NCBI RefSeq assembly: GCF_000153705.1
Contig: NZ_DS022272.1
Span: 819,765 to 883,764 of the forward strand
DNA: 64,000 bases
Direction of reading: 5' to 3'
Source of the DNA: Fulvimarina pelagi HTCC2506
GTDB taxonomy: Bacteria > Pseudomonadota > Alphaproteobacteria > Rhizobiales > Rhizobiaceae
In this document: positions 18,114-26,984 of the stretch, one piece after another
How the letters are laid out: each line of letters starts with the position of its first letter
Numbering within the stretch: position 1 is the first letter of the stretch
Position numbers and translations under genes: made by a program
The notes under the pieces: model-generated
What the model was told of the DNA's origin: nothing
What the model saw: the letters and a program-made list of their open reading frames with translations, nothing else
Database searches by the model: none

Positions 18114-18527
18114 TTAACGCACCAGCATCACCGAGACCGAGGCCCTCGACGCGACCTTAGCGCCGTGCGCCGCGTAGAAGTGGTCCGGTATGCCCGGAAC
18201 ATGGGTTGCCATGACGACCAGATCGGAACCGTTTCTTTCGATCGCCTTCAGAATCGCACGGTCTAGTTCAACGGACGGATCATGAACGATGACGGCTTCG
18301 CCTGTCGCGGATACGCCGTAGGTGTCACTCTGCGACTTGGCGAACCGCTCCACCGCTTTCTTGTATTCCTCCGGCGTGTGTGCGGACCCGGACGGAGCGC
18401 TAGAACCGACACCGACATAGACGATCGATGCCTGATAGTGCTTGGCGAGATCAGCGGCGGTTTTCATCGCCTTTTCGAGTTTCTCGCGATGATCGAGATC
18501 GATGGGGACGAGAATGCGGGTGTACAT
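18114..18527 (-). CDS. Universal stress protein UspA family
   Basis: A 137-residue single USP domain. It opens with the strand MYTRILVPIDLD and an Asp typical of the ATP-binding type, has a SDLVVMATHVPG strand, and closes with ASRASVSVMLVR. The usual G-x2-G-x9-G-S/T ATP-binding signature is only partly preserved around HGAKVASRAS, so nucleotide binding is uncertain. The start has a perfect AAGGAGG site; the longer frame from 18662 adds 45 residues with no support. It is divergent from the chorismate mutase gene. Confidence 0.9.
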   Translation of the reverse strand: MYTRILVPIDLDHREKLEKAMKTAADLAKHYQASIVYVGVGSSAPSGSAHTPEEYKKAVERFAKSQSDTYGVSATGEAVIVHDPSVELDRAILKAIERNGSDLVVMATHVPGIPDHFYAAHGAKVASRASVSVMLVR

Positions 18528-18744
18528 GCGAATCCTCCTTCGTTTGATCCAAGCGAGCGGCTCTGAAGAGAAGCCTTCGCAGACGCGCGAGGTTTCGATC
18601 TTCACTGTCTGGCCGCACAGAAAGCCACTCATTCCAACGGCACGCCTGCATCTTACTCCCAATGCGCGACGCGTTTAGGCTTTGCGGTCGAAACCGACAG
18701 CCGTTAGAAGCGGACCGCCGAGCGAAGAGCCAGGAGCGGTAACG

Positions 18745-19566
18745 GTGCAGAAGATGGTCGAAACGGCTAAAGCGAATTCGGGGGACCCGGCGCGGCTCGT
18801 CGAATTGCGCGCCAAGATCGACGCGATCGACGAGAGCGTGCACCGGCTTCTCATGCAGCGTGCCAGCGTCATCGACGAGTTGATCGAGGTCAAAGGCACA
18901 GTGCGTGACGGTGCCGCCTTCCGCCCAAGCCGCGAGGCCTCGATGATGCGCGAACTCATCGCGCGCCATGAGGGTCATCTCCCGATCGCGACGATCGAGC
19001 ATTTCTGGCGCGAGATCATATCGACCTTCACCCATCTCCAGGCGCCCTACGAGGTCATCACGTCTCCTTACGGGGTCGACTCCGCGGCCGCTATCGAGGC
19101 AGCACGATTTTATTTTGGATTCTCAGTACCGTTGAAACTGGTCGGCGGGCAGCAGGAGGTCGTCGCCGCGATCGAGAGCGGTGGCGACCGCCTCGGCGTG
19201 CTCGCTCTCGAAGGCGCCCATCCGTGGTGGCAGGGGCTGCGGAATGGCGCGATCGTCTGTGCCCTCCCGTTCGTCGAGAGCCCCGAGCATCCGATTAGGA
19301 AGCCAGCCGTTGTCATTGCGCCGCCGCTAGCCGATCCGGCGATCCCGGAAATCAGCTGCTGGCGGGCCGATGGGCTGACGGCGATGGCGCGCGGCGAGGA
19401 CGGCATGAAGGTACTCGCCCAAGCGCCTTACGGAACCGGCCTCTTCAGCGCCTTGATAGCGACGAAGCTGGAAGAGGGCGCATTGCAGTCGCGCCTCGGA
19501 GGCGAAGCCGAACTCAGCCAGGTCGGCGGGTTTGCGCCGCCGCTCCATTGGCCGTATTCGGCCTGA
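18745..19566 (+). CDS. Chorismate mutase with C-terminal periplasmic-binding-like domain
   Basis: The 273-residue protein has an AroQ-type chorismate mutase helix bundle at its N-terminus ([25 protein letters not shown], then [10 protein letters not shown]). It continues in a PDT/PBP-like fold of about 180 residues without the TRF prephenate dehydratase motif. The family is widespread in Alphaproteobacteria and converts chorismate to prephenate. The start is a GTG with CAGGAG 8 nt upstream; an ATG at 18682 lacks a site. It heads a rightward cluster with hisC and tyrC, so the pathway chorismate, prephenate, then tyrosine is encoded together. Confidence 0.85.
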   Translation: MQKMVETAKANSGDPARLVELRAKIDAIDESVHRLLMQRASVIDELIEVKGTVRDGAAFRPSREASMMRELIARHEGHLPIATIEHFWREIISTFTHLQAPYEVITSPYGVDSAAAIEAARFYFGFSVPLKLVGGQQEVVAAIESGGDRLGVLALEGAHPWWQGLRNGAIVCALPFVESPEHPIRKPAVVIAPPLADPAIPEISCWRADGLTAMARGEDGMKVLAQAPYGTGLFSALIATKLEEGALQSRLGGEAELSQVGGFAPPLHWPYSA

Positions 19567-19612
19567 GCCATATCACGATCCCGCGTTCATTGCTTCGCTG
19601 AAAGCCGATCCC

Positions 19613-20707
19613 ATGCGACCCGAACCGATCCCAGGCATTCTGGATATCGAGCCCTATGTCCCGGGCAAAAGCAAAGCGCCTGCAGGCGTTAAGCTGCACA
19701 AGCTGTCCTCTAACGAAACCCCGCTTGGAGCCTCGCCGAGAGCGATCGAGGCGGCGCGCGCAGCGCTGACTGGGCTGGAAGTTTATCCCGACGGGCAAGC
19801 GAGCGCACTGAAAAGTGCGATCGCCGAGGTGCATGGTCTGCGCACGGAAAACATCCTATGCGGCAATGGTTCGGACGAACTGCTCGGTCTCCTGTGCCAG
19901 TGCTATCTCGCGCCGGGCGACGAAGCGATCCACTCCGAACACGGCTTTCTCGTGTACAACATCCAGATCAAGGCGCGGGGCGCGGTTGCGGTCATTGCGC
20001 CAGAAACGAACGCGACGGCGAACGTCGATGCGATCTTGCAGCGCGTCAGCCACAAGACGCGGCTCGTGTTTCTCGCCAATCCGAACAATCCGACTGGCAC
20101 ATATCTTCCCTTCGACGAAATCCGGCGGCTCCATGCCGCCCTGCCCAACCATACGATTCTGGTGCTCGACGCCGCCTATGCCGAATATGTTCGCAAGAAC
20201 GACTACGCGGCGGGGCTGGAGCTCGTTTCGGAAACCCAGAATGTTGTCATGACGCGGACCTTCTCGAAGATCTATGGCCTCGCCGCCTTGCGGGTCGGCT
20301 GGATGTACGGTCCCGAAGCGATTGTCTCCGTTCTCGATCGAGTGCGCGGTCCATTCAATCTCAACGCGGCGGCGATTGCAGCGGGCGCTGCCGCCATCAA
20401 GGACCGCGCTTTCGTGGAGAAAGCGGCCGACCACAACGCCGAATGGCTCGCTTGGACAACCGGACAGCTAGAGGCGTTGGGGCTGACCGTGACACCGAGT
20501 GTTGGTAATTTCATTCTTGTCCATTTTCCTGATGCACCAGGTCGCAGAGCCGCCGATGCTGACGCTTTCCTTACCGAACGCGGCTTCATCCTGCGCCGCG
20601 TGACCGGATACGGCTTCCCGAACGCGCTCCGTATGTCGATTGGCAGCGAAGAGGCCAATCGCGGCGCCGTCGATGCGCTGACAGCATTTTTGGATGGCGG
20701 GAGATGA
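19613..20707 (+). CDS. hisC: Histidinol-phosphate aminotransferase / aromatic aminotransferase
   Basis: A 364-residue PLP fold-type I aminotransferase. It has [12 protein letters not shown] near the N-terminus, the GNGSDELL cofactor-phosphate loop, NPNNPTGT, and the Schiff-base Lys in [17 protein letters not shown]. The C-terminus has [18 protein letters not shown]. HisC transaminates imidazole acetol phosphate with glutamate. In this cluster position, next to tyrC, it probably also acts in tyrosine and phenylalanine synthesis, as known for related enzymes. The start [11 protein letters not shown] fits family length; a longer frame overlaps the mutase. The stop overlaps the tyrC ATG by 4 bp. 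Confidence 0.93.
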   Translation: MRPEPIPGILDIEPYVPGKSKAPAGVKLHKLSSNETPLGASPRAIEAARAALTGLEVYPDGQASALKSAIAEVHGLRTENILCGNGSDELLGLLCQCYLAPGDEAIHSEHGFLVYNIQIKARGAVAVIAPETNATANVDAILQRVSHKTRLVFLANPNNPTGTYLPFDEIRRLHAALPNHTILVLDAAYAEYVRKNDYAAGLELVSETQNVVMTRTFSKIYGLAALRVGWMYGPEAIVSVLDRVRGPFNLNAAAIAAGAAAIKDRAFVEKAADHNAEWLAWTTGQLEALGLTVTPSVGNFILVHFPDAPGRRAADADAFLTERGFILRRVTGYGFPNALRMSIGSEEANRGAVDALTAFLDGGR

Positions 20708-21645
20708 GCGAAAGCTTTCAACCTTTCGAACGGCTTGCCCTTATCGGTATTGGGTTGATCGGCTCTTCCCTCGCCATCAATGCGAGGGCCCACAGCCTAG
20801 CCAAGCATATAGCTATCTCCACGCGCCGCGCCGAGACGCTGACGCGAGCGGAAGAACTGGGCCTCGGCGACAGCTTCCATCTGCAGGCAGCGGACGCCGT
20901 GAAGGATGCCGATCTCGTCATCCTTTGCGTGCCTGTCGGCTCGGTCGGAGCGGTGACTAAGGAGATTGCGCCTGCGCTGAAATCCGGTGCGATTGTTTCA
21001 GATGTAGGCTCGGTGAAGGGATCTGTGATCGCCCAGATGCGGCCGCATCTGCCGGAGGATGTGGAATTTGTGCCCGCCCACCCGATCGCCGGTACCGAAC
21101 AGTCCGGGCCAGATGCTGGCTTCCTCGAACTGTTCGAAAAGCGCTGGTGCATCCTGACCCCTGTGCAGGGCGCCAGCGAGGCGGCGACCGAGCGGTTGAA
21201 AACCTTTTGGATTGCTTGTGGATCGGACGTGGAAATCATGACAGCCGAGCACCACGACCGGGTGCTCGCGATCGTCAGTCATCTTCCCCACCTCATCGCT
21301 TATAACATCGTCGGCACGGCCTACGACATGGAGGAGGTGACACAGTCGGAGGTCGTGAAATATTCCGCCTCGGGTTTCCGCGATTTCACGCGTCTCGCTG
21401 CCTCCGATCCGACCATGTGGCGTGACGTCTTCCTGAACAACCGCGATGCGACCCTTGAAGTGCTTGCGCGTTTCTCCGAAGACCTCTCCGTTCTTCAGCG
21501 AGCCATTCGCGACGGCAAGGGCGACCAGCTGTTCGAGACCTTTACCAAGACCCGGGCGATCCGCCGTGAGATCATCGAAGCCGGCCAGGATACGCCCAAG
21601 CCGAACTTCGGTCGCACGAAGCCGCCGAAGAAGTGGGAAGGATGA
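20704..21645 (+). CDS. tyrC: Prephenate/arogenate dehydrogenase
   Basis: The 313-residue protein starts with a Rossmann NAD(P) loop, [12 protein letters not shown]. It carries the VGSVKGSV and [13 protein letters not shown] motifs, with the His of the catalytic AHPIAG segment, and the [19 protein letters not shown] helix of the TyrA dimer domain. No chorismate mutase or ACT domain is fused. It oxidatively decarboxylates prephenate or arogenate toward tyrosine. It is translationally coupled to hisC (ATGA). The convergent MFS gene begins 3 bp past its stop, leaving no room for a separate terminator. Confidence 0.92.
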   Translation: MSESFQPFERLALIGIGLIGSSLAINARAHSLAKHIAISTRRAETLTRAEELGLGDSFHLQAADAVKDADLVILCVPVGSVGAVTKEIAPALKSGAIVSDVGSVKGSVIAQMRPHLPEDVEFVPAHPIAGTEQSGPDAGFLELFEKRWCILTPVQGASEAATERLKTFWIACGSDVEIMTAEHHDRVLAIVSHLPHLIAYNIVGTAYDMEEVTQSEVVKYSASGFRDFTRLAASDPTMWRDVFLNNRDATLEVLARFSEDLSVLQRAIRDGKGDQLFETFTKTRAIRREIIEAGQDTPKPNFGRTKPPKKWEG

Positions 21646-21648
21646 GGC

Positions 21649-22902
21649 CTATCCCAGTCCGCTCGCGATCCTCCGTGCGGCCGGATGCCGCTTCAGCATC
21701 GCCATCGCGGCAATGCCGATGATTGGGCCCGGTAGGAGAATTAGAAAGGTCCATCGCCAACTTCCGAGCCATTCGGCAACAAGAGGCGTCACCCAGATCG
21801 CAGCAACGGTAAGCGCAAAGCCGACTCCCATCTGCAAGGTGAGGGCCGTGCCCACGTAGCGTGGATCGGCAACCTCCGTGACGCAGGCTGAGAACTGTGC
21901 GGAGTCTCCGACCACCGCCACACCCCAAGTGATGGCGATCAGAAGAAAGAGAACGAACGGTCCATCGAAGGTAAAGCCGATCAGCGCTGCGCATGCGCCG
22001 GAGACAGCCAGCATCCAGATGGTGGTCGTCGAGCGACCGACTCGGTCCGCCATGTATCCGCCACCGACGCAGCCGATTGCGCCAAGACCGATCACGGCAA
22101 AGGTGATGAACGAGACGAGAGAGGGCGATTCGTAACCCTGCGAACTCAGAGCCGCGGCCGAATACGCGAGGAACCAACCCCAGAAGGCGTAGAGTTCCCA
22201 CATGTGACCGAAATAGCCGAGATTGGCGAGCATCAATGGCCGGTTCCGGACGACCTGGCCGATCTGACGCGGTGCGAAGACGGCCTTCGAAAAGGGATGG
22301 GGCCCCTCGACTGCCACGAGGAGAAAAAGCGCTCCGCCTGTAAAGGTCATCAGCGAGGAAGCGATGATGACGGCCTGCCAGTCGAACCCGGCAGTGACAG
22401 CCCTCACGAGATGCGGGGCAGCCGAACCCAGCGTCAGCGCGCCGATCACTGCACCAAGGGCAAGGCCACGGCCGGCCTTGAACCAGGTGGAGATGAATTT
22501 CATCGAGGGCGGATACACCGATGCGAGAGCAATGCCGGTCACGATGCGAGCGGCGATGACGATCGATGGATCGGGTGCGATCAGTAGAACAGCGTTCGCT
22601 ATGGCCGCGATCGTCGCGGAAAGGCCGACCAAGCGACCGACAGGAACAAGATCCGGCAAGTTTACGAAGCTCGCGGCAACCGCACCTATGACAAAGCCGA
22701 TCTGCACGCCGTTCGTCAGCCATGCGCTCTCTGCCGGCGACAGGCGATAGACTTGCGTGAGTTCAGGGATGACAGCCGTTGCGGAGAACCAGACCGTGAG
22801 GGCCAGCACGATTGCGACGCATACTAGACCCAACATGCGCCAGCGGCGCGGATCGGGGATCTCCTGCTTCAAGGTCGAAGCGGCGTGGATGGCATTGCTC
22901 AA
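21649..22902 (-). CDS. MFS transporter
   Basis: A 417-residue protein with twelve predicted transmembrane helices and the Major Facilitator inter-helix motifs in degenerate form (GGYMADRVGRS between helices 8 and 9). Conserved Trp/Phe-rich helices FGHMWELYAFWGWFLAYS resemble the NarK/CynX-like group, but no substrate can be named. The protein starts 12 nt after the truncated MaoC-like ORF and is probably cotranscribed with it. Confidence 0.87.
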   Translation of the reverse strand: MSNAIHAASTLKQEIPDPRRWRMLGLVCVAIVLALTVWFSATAVIPELTQVYRLSPAESAWLTNGVQIGFVIGAVAASFVNLPDLVPVGRLVGLSATIAAIANAVLLIAPDPSIVIAARIVTGIALASVYPPSMKFISTWFKAGRGLALGAVIGALTLGSAAPHLVRAVTAGFDWQAVIIASSLMTFTGGALFLLVAVEGPHPFSKAVFAPRQIGQVVRNRPLMLANLGYFGHMWELYAFWGWFLAYSAAALSSQGYESPSLVSFITFAVIGLGAIGCVGGGYMADRVGRSTTTIWMLAVSGACAALIGFTFDGPFVLFLLIAITWGVAVVGDSAQFSACVTEVADPRYVGTALTLQMGVGFALTVAAIWVTPLVAEWLGSWRWTFLILLPGPIIGIAAMAMLKRHPAARRIASGLG

Positions 22903-22914
22903 GGCTCTCGATCC

Positions 22915-23139
22915 TCAGGCCTCAACCGGTATCGGATAGGTCGGCGAAGAGCCGTCCAGGCAGGTCTCGCCTTCTCCGTTCACGACCGACACCACTATTT
23001 CGCAAACTGCCTTGTCGGCGCGGAGATCGCCGAATTCTATGCGGGTCATCGTTTTGCCGACGCCGACAGGTTTGAGGAGATTGACGTTAGTTCCCATGGA
23101 CAGGATGCCGGTCCAACCGTCTGTCTCGCTCTCGGTCAC
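22915..23139 (-). CDS. Truncated MaoC-like hotdog-fold protein
   Basis: A 74-residue ORF starting with GTG behind AGGGGGAG at good spacing. The segment NLLKPVGVGKTMTRIEF, then RADKAVCEIVVSVVN, then GETCLDGSS follows the C-terminal half of the MaoC/enoyl-CoA hydratase hotdog domain (pattern FLxPVxVGDTxT ... RxDKxIxxxxxxxxNQxGExxxDG). The N-terminal half with the catalytic Asp/His is absent: a TAA lies in frame just before the ribosome site and nothing similar is encoded upstream. It is either a decayed remnant still carrying a start site or a stand-alone half-domain. The family assignment is by eye and tentative. Confidence 0.45.
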   Translation of the reverse strand: MTESETDGWTGILSMGTNVNLLKPVGVGKTMTRIEFGDLRADKAVCEIVVSVVNGEGETCLDGSSPTYPIPVEA

Positions 23140-23254
23140 GGCGCTCCCCCTTTAATCGACCATCTTGGCTTCGGGTCAGCATCTAGGGGAGAGTCTGTCG
23201 TCGCAAACGATGACACGTACGCGACCATCCACGAATGATCGGGACACAAAAGAA

Positions 23255-23287
23255 AAAGCCCGTCCGGGGGATCCCCGGCGGGCTTTG
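23255..23287 (-). terminator. Intrinsic terminator after ctrA
   Basis: The stem AGCCCG-T-CCGGGG (23257-23269) pairs with CCCCGG-CGGGCT (23273-23284) with a 3-nt loop. On the minus strand it is followed by TTTTCTTTTG. It lies 25 bp past the ctrA stop. Confidence 0.85.
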
Positions 23288-23311
23288 TATAAGCGGTCGA
23301 AGGCTGCCGGA

Positions 23312-24004
23312 TCAGGCGGCTGCTTCTTCCTCGATCTCACGCAACACGTAGCCGCGGCCCCAGACGGTTTCGATGTAGTTCTTGCCGCCGGTTGCATTCG
23401 CGAGCTTTTTGCGGAGCTTGCAGATGAAAACGTCGATGATCTTCAGTTCCGGCTCGTCCATGCCGCCGTAAAGATGGTTGAGGAACATTTCCTTGGTCAA
23501 TGTCGTGCCCTTGCGGAGCGAGAGCAGCTCCAACATGGCGTATTCCTTGCCGGTGAGATGGACGCGCTGGCCACCGACTTCGACGGTCTTGGCGTCGAGG
23601 TTCACAGTGAGATCGCCGGTATTGATGACCGACTGGGCATGGCCCTTCGAGCGACGGACGATGGCGTGGATGCGTGCCACCAGTTCATCTTTATGGAAGG
23701 GTTTGGTCATATAGTCGTCGGCACCGAAGCCGAGGCCGCGGACTTTGTCCTCGATGCCGGCCATACCGGAGAGGATGAGGATTGGTGTTTTGACCTTCGA
23801 GAGCCGGAGTGTTCGAAGCACCTCATATCCCGACATGTCCGGAAGGTTCAGATCAAGGAGGATGAGATCGTAGTCGTAGAGCTTTCCGAGATCGACGCCT
23901 TCCTCACCAAGATCCGTCGTGTAGACGTTAAAGCTTTCCGATTTCAACATCAGTTCGATGCTCTGCGCCACCGCACTGTCGTCTTCAATCAAAAGAACGC
24001 GCAT
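23312..24004 (-). CDS. ctrA: Cell-cycle master response regulator CtrA
   Basis: The 230-residue OmpR-type regulator has a receiver domain (acidic pocket EDD at 7-9, phospho-acceptor D51 in [12 protein letters not shown] after DYDLI, K102-region [11 protein letters not shown]). A winged-helix DNA-binding domain follows, with [17 protein letters not shown] and [13 protein letters not shown]. The sequence is highly typical of CtrA, including the conserved [10 protein letters not shown] block. It controls DNA replication, division, flagella and DNA methylation in Alphaproteobacteria. The C-terminus ends EEEAAA rather than the AA-terminal degron seen in Caulobacter, but is similarly Ala-tailed. 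A GANTC methylation site lies 28 bp upstream of the start. Confidence 0.97.
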   Translation of the reverse strand: MRVLLIEDDSAVAQSIELMLKSESFNVYTTDLGEEGVDLGKLYDYDLILLDLNLPDMSGYEVLRTLRLSKVKTPILILSGMAGIEDKVRGLGFGADDYMTKPFHKDELVARIHAIVRRSKGHAQSVINTGDLTVNLDAKTVEVGGQRVHLTGKEYAMLELLSLRKGTTLTKEMFLNHLYGGMDEPELKIIDVFICKLRKKLANATGGKNYIETVWGRGYVLREIEEEAAA

Positions 24005-24356
24005 AAGAAGTTCCTCTCAGCCGGCCGCGCCGAATCTTGATCGGTTCGGCAAAGCTCTGTTCTGTCTTAGTTCGGCCATGATGGTGGCACGAGATGGTTA
24101 ACAAATGCTATCGGCCCGTCATGGACCAGGCCGCAGGCATCTGCGGACGGTAAGTTCGAGTGGCGCAAATTGCGTCCGAGATAACGCCTTTTCTTTCAGA
24201 GGCGTACATGACGATCCCGATTTACTCGGCCTTAAAACCTCGTCCCTATGATTAACCCTGCGCGTAAACAGACGGTTAAGGGCTACCAATCGAGCCTTGT
24301 CTGAAGCAGTGGCGCACCGGTCCGATCAAACGTCGGACGCTCTAGGGGAACGAGGC
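24005..24356. promoter_or_regulatory. ctrA-fliJ divergent control region with GANTC and CtrA-like sites
   Basis: A 352-bp region between ctrA (left) and the FliJ-like gene (right). It contains a CcrM-type site GAATC at 24032-24036, close to the ctrA start, and a near-consensus CtrA box, read on the minus strand as TTAA-N7-TTTAC at 24264-24279 (consensus TTAA-N7-TTAAC). In Caulobacter, methylation of a GANTC site and CtrA autoregulation control ctrA; the same wiring here is inference. No coding ORF was seen. Confidence 0.5.
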
Positions 24357-24722
24357 ATGAAAAAAGAAAATTTGACGCGGCTCGCGCGGTTCAAGCTGAA
24401 CGAGAAGCGACGTCAGGTGGAACAGCTTGAGCTCATGATGGCCGAGTTCGACCGCATGTGCAGCGATCTCGATGCGCAGATCGCCTCGGAGGAAAAGAAG
24501 AGCGGAATCACCGATCAGAATCACTTCGCCTATCCGATGTTCGCTAAAGCGGCGCGAACGCGTCGTGATAATCTCGGCAATTCGGTGAACGACTTGAGGG
24601 TGCAGATCAATGCCGCAAAGATCGCACTGGAAGAAGCCGAGGCCGAATTCGAGCATGCCGAAAAGCTTCAGCAGCGCGACATGATGCGCGAGGACGGCGA
24701 ATTCCAGAAGGCCGTCGGCTGA
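24357..24722 (+). CDS. fliJ: FliJ-like coiled-coil flagellar export protein
   Basis: A 121-residue, highly charged, wholly helical protein (LTRLARFKLNEKRRQVEQLE ... ALEEAEAEFEHAEKLQQRD). Length, coiled-coil character and position divergent from ctrA match the rhizobial FliJ-like protein. FliJ escorts export chaperones to the flagellar type III ATPase. The start is the ATG behind TCTAGGGGAACGAGGC; the longer frame from 24297 is unsupported. Sequence conservation in FliJ is low, so the name rests partly on context. Confidence 0.75.
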   Translation: MKKENLTRLARFKLNEKRRQVEQLELMMAEFDRMCSDLDAQIASEEKKSGITDQNHFAYPMFAKAARTRRDNLGNSVNDLRVQINAAKIALEEAEAEFEHAEKLQQRDMMREDGEFQKAVG

Positions 24723-24734
24723 AAGCTTGGCCTT

Positions 24735-25040
24735 TTAAAGTGAGCCCATCACTGCTGCGTTGAAGCCGTAGATCTTTCGGCTTCCGCGAACCGGAACCAG
24801 CCGCACTTCGCGAGTCTGGCCCGGTTCGAATCGGACAGCCGTGCCTGCTGGGATGTCGAGCCGCATGCCACGCGCGGCCATCCGGTCGAACTGCAGGGCT
24901 GGATTAGTCTCCGCAAAATGATAGTGGCTGCCTACCTGGATCGGCCGATCCCCGGCATTGGAAACCTCGATCCGCAGAACTGGCGCGCCTTCGTTGAGGA
25001 CGATATCGCCGTCGCGGGTGAGAATTTCGCCAGGGATCAT
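24735..25040 (-). CDS. ureB: Urease subunit beta (orphan)
   Basis: A 101-residue protein with the UreB hallmarks [11 protein letters not shown] at the start and [21 protein letters not shown]. The centre has a Gly-rich [19 protein letters not shown] strand and the end reads [10 protein letters not shown]. It is a structural subunit of nickel urease, with no catalytic residues of its own. A GTG nine bases upstream is an alternative start. In relatives it sits between ureA and ureC; here it ends 12 bp from the convergent fliJ, and no ureA, ureC or accessory genes occur in the window. It is intact in frame. Confidence 0.9.
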   Translation of the reverse strand: MIPGEILTRDGDIVLNEGAPVLRIEVSNAGDRPIQVGSHYHFAETNPALQFDRMAARGMRLDIPAGTAVRFEPGQTREVRLVPVRGSRKIYGFNAAVMGSL

Positions 25041-25074
25041 CTTCTCCACCGTCCGTTTCTAAAGGCCTGAAGGC

Positions 25075-25653
25075 TCAGTTCAGCGCAAGGAACAGGCTTG
25101 CACCCACCGCCATGAAGCCGGCAATTCGGGACACAAACGGTATGTTGCCTGTCTGGATGCGCTTGCCCGCAACGCATGCCGTCGCGAGGACGACGGCCGT
25201 CGCCACGAGGAAGCCGGCGGCGTAACTTATTGCCGAAGCTCCGCCGATCTCTGCGCCATGCGCTGCACCATGAGCAAAGGCAAATCCACCTGCAACGGCG
25301 AGCGCAAAAGCCGCACGTAGGCGAATCATACCGGCGATGACGAGCCCGAAGACTGCGAGCGACAGCAGGATTGCGCCTTCAGCATAGGGGGCAGTGCCGG
25401 TCTGAAGGGCGACAGCAAAGCCAGTGCCCATCGTCGCGAGAAAGACCAGCGGCAACACCACCCGATATTTCCCACCGAGAAGGGCGGCCCAGAGGCCGGC
25501 GAGGACGATCGCGATGAGATGGTCGAGACCCGCCAGCGGATGCATGAAGCCTGCGGCGAACGAACTGTGCTCGGCGAGAGTCCCCGTGTGCGCCATCGCA
25601 GATGCGGTCAACGCGAATAGGATGGCTGCGGCGGGCGTCATTGCATTCTTCAT
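25075..25653 (-). CDS. ureJ: HupE/UreJ family membrane protein
   Basis: A 192-residue membrane protein with a signal-like first helix (AAAILFALTASAMA, then HTG). It has the HupE/UreJ metal-site motif HPLAGLDHLIAIVLAGLWAA and a second His motif, FAFAHGAAHGAE. About six helices are predicted. HupE and UreJ proteins are nickel permeases associated with hydrogenase and urease loci. The start MKNAMTPAA is chosen over a longer frame with a polar leader. It is 34 bp upstream of ureB, so the two are cotranscribed; a role in Ni or Co uptake is inferred. Confidence 0.85.
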   Translation of the reverse strand: MKNAMTPAAAILFALTASAMAHTGTLAEHSSFAAGFMHPLAGLDHLIAIVLAGLWAALLGGKYRVVLPLVFLATMGTGFAVALQTGTAPYAEGAILLSLAVFGLVIAGMIRLRAAFALAVAGGFAFAHGAAHGAEIGGASAISYAAGFLVATAVVLATACVAGKRIQTGNIPFVSRIAGFMAVGASLFLALN

Positions 25654-26448
25654 CGATGGTGTCCCATTCTGATCTGGTCGACTGGCGGTCCTGGTTGGAT
25701 CCCGCACTAGAGGTGGCGCACAAATGGCTCATGCGTCGTGACAGGCTGCAAATTGCCACAGTGCCAGAGTTCGCGAAAGCGGTCAGACCGATATTCTGAG
25801 TACCAACGAGTTTCACATCGATTTTCGCACGGTAGCGCCGCCATAGCAGTAGCGGGCTTGCATAAATGCTTCGTCCTCGCGCGCGACCAAATCAGGTGAG
25901 GTGGGCCTAATTTCCGCCATCGGACGGTAACGCGTTGGTCAATAGCGCGGTGAAGTCGGTCGATCTGCATCGATACATCGAATTCACATGCGGATTTACT
26001 GAGGTCTGATCGTCAAAGATCGGCTAGCGTTGTCGAGCAGGCCGAATAAGCGTCGTTATTGAAACGAGGGATCGTAGATTCAATCACCGCTAGGCTTGAA
26101 CGCCCCTTGAAAGCCTTTCTTACCGGCGTTCAGCGAAGAAGTTGCGGTGACCTGTAGCGATAGAACCGGTCGTTGTACGGGGCCTTTGTCTTTCTCATCC
26201 GCGAATCAACGTGCGGCCTGTTTGGAAAGACGCTGATTTGAGATGCTTTTTCCTTGTTCGTTTCTAGATAAAACTATGTGTGAACGAAAGGCGGGGTTGA
26301 CACGAAGTACTCTGATAACAATACAGGGATTATTAGCCGATTACGTCGGGTTTACAGGGCAGCATCAGCCGGTCGGCATGTCGTGTTGCATGCGACGGTA
26401 GCAAAAACCCGGCAAACAACGAAATTGTGAAGATAAAGGACGCTCACG
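25654..26448. other. Gene-free region between ureJ and mucR
   Basis: Nearly 800 bases with no supportable gene. The composition is more AT-rich than flanking core genes, especially 26200-26350. No ureA or ureD fragment could be recognised in either strand. The right end carries the mucR promoter; the rest may be decayed sequence. Confidence 0.5.
26297..26325 (+). promoter_or_regulatory. Candidate sigma-70-type promoter of mucR
   Basis: TTGACA at 26297-26302, a 17-base spacer, then AATACA at 26320-26325, about 120 bp upstream of the mucR start. The -35 is perfect, the -10 weak. AT-rich DNA around it would suit MucR autorepression, which is known in rhizobia. Confidence 0.4.
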
Positions 26449-26877
26449 ATGGACCAGATCGAACCATTAGTCGATAACAACGAAATGCTGATGGAATTGA
26501 CGGCGGAAGTCGTTGCCGCATATGTAAGCAATAATTCCCTGCCAGTATCCGAATTGCCTTCGCTGATCTCCGACGTTTACGGTGCGCTTGGTCGCACAAC
26601 GGCGCCAGCGCAGGAGCCGCAGGCAGAAAAGCCACGGCCGGCCGTGCCAATCAAGAAATCGGTGACCGACGACTACATCATTTGCCTGGAAGACGGTAAG
26701 AAATTCAAGTCGTTGAAGCGTCATCTGATGACCCACTACAACCTGTCGCCCGAAGAATATCGCGACAAATGGGATCTGCCGGCAGACTATCCGATGGTCG
26801 CACCGAACTATGCGGCCGCTCGCTCGCGTCTCGCTAAGCAGATGGGCCTTGGCCACAAGCGGCGTCGCGGCCGCTAA
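26449..26877 (+). CDS. mucR: MucR/Ros family zinc-finger transcriptional regulator
   Basis: The 142-residue protein has an N-terminal helical oligomerisation segment (residues 10-50), a Pro-rich linker and the prokaryotic zinc-finger domain [23 protein letters not shown]. Ligand positions are C79, D82, H92 and H96, so the second ligand is Asp instead of Cys, as known in the MucR branch. The block [26 protein letters not shown] and the basic tail KRRRGR are diagnostic. MucR represses exopolysaccharide, motility and virulence genes by binding AT-rich DNA, often its own promoter. It is monocistronic, with a terminator 50 bp downstream. Confidence 0.95.
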   Translation: MDQIEPLVDNNEMLMELTAEVVAAYVSNNSLPVSELPSLISDVYGALGRTTAPAQEPQAEKPRPAVPIKKSVTDDYIICLEDGKKFKSLKRHLMTHYNLSPEEYRDKWDLPADYPMVAPNYAAARSRLAKQMGLGHKRRRGR

Positions 26878-26925
26878 GGCGCCGAGCGACGGATTGGCGA
26901 CGCCCGATCGAGTGTCTAAGATAAG

Positions 26926-26950
26926 GCGCGGCCTTCCGGTCGCGCTTTTT
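26926..26950 (+). terminator. Intrinsic terminator after mucR
   Basis: GCGCGGCC (26926-26933) pairs with GGTCGCGC (26938-26945, one G-T pair) around a TTCC tetraloop, followed by TTTTTCTTT. Confidence 0.85.
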
Positions 26951-26984
26951 CTTTGGCGGGAATGCGTTCGGCGAGGAGGGCATG

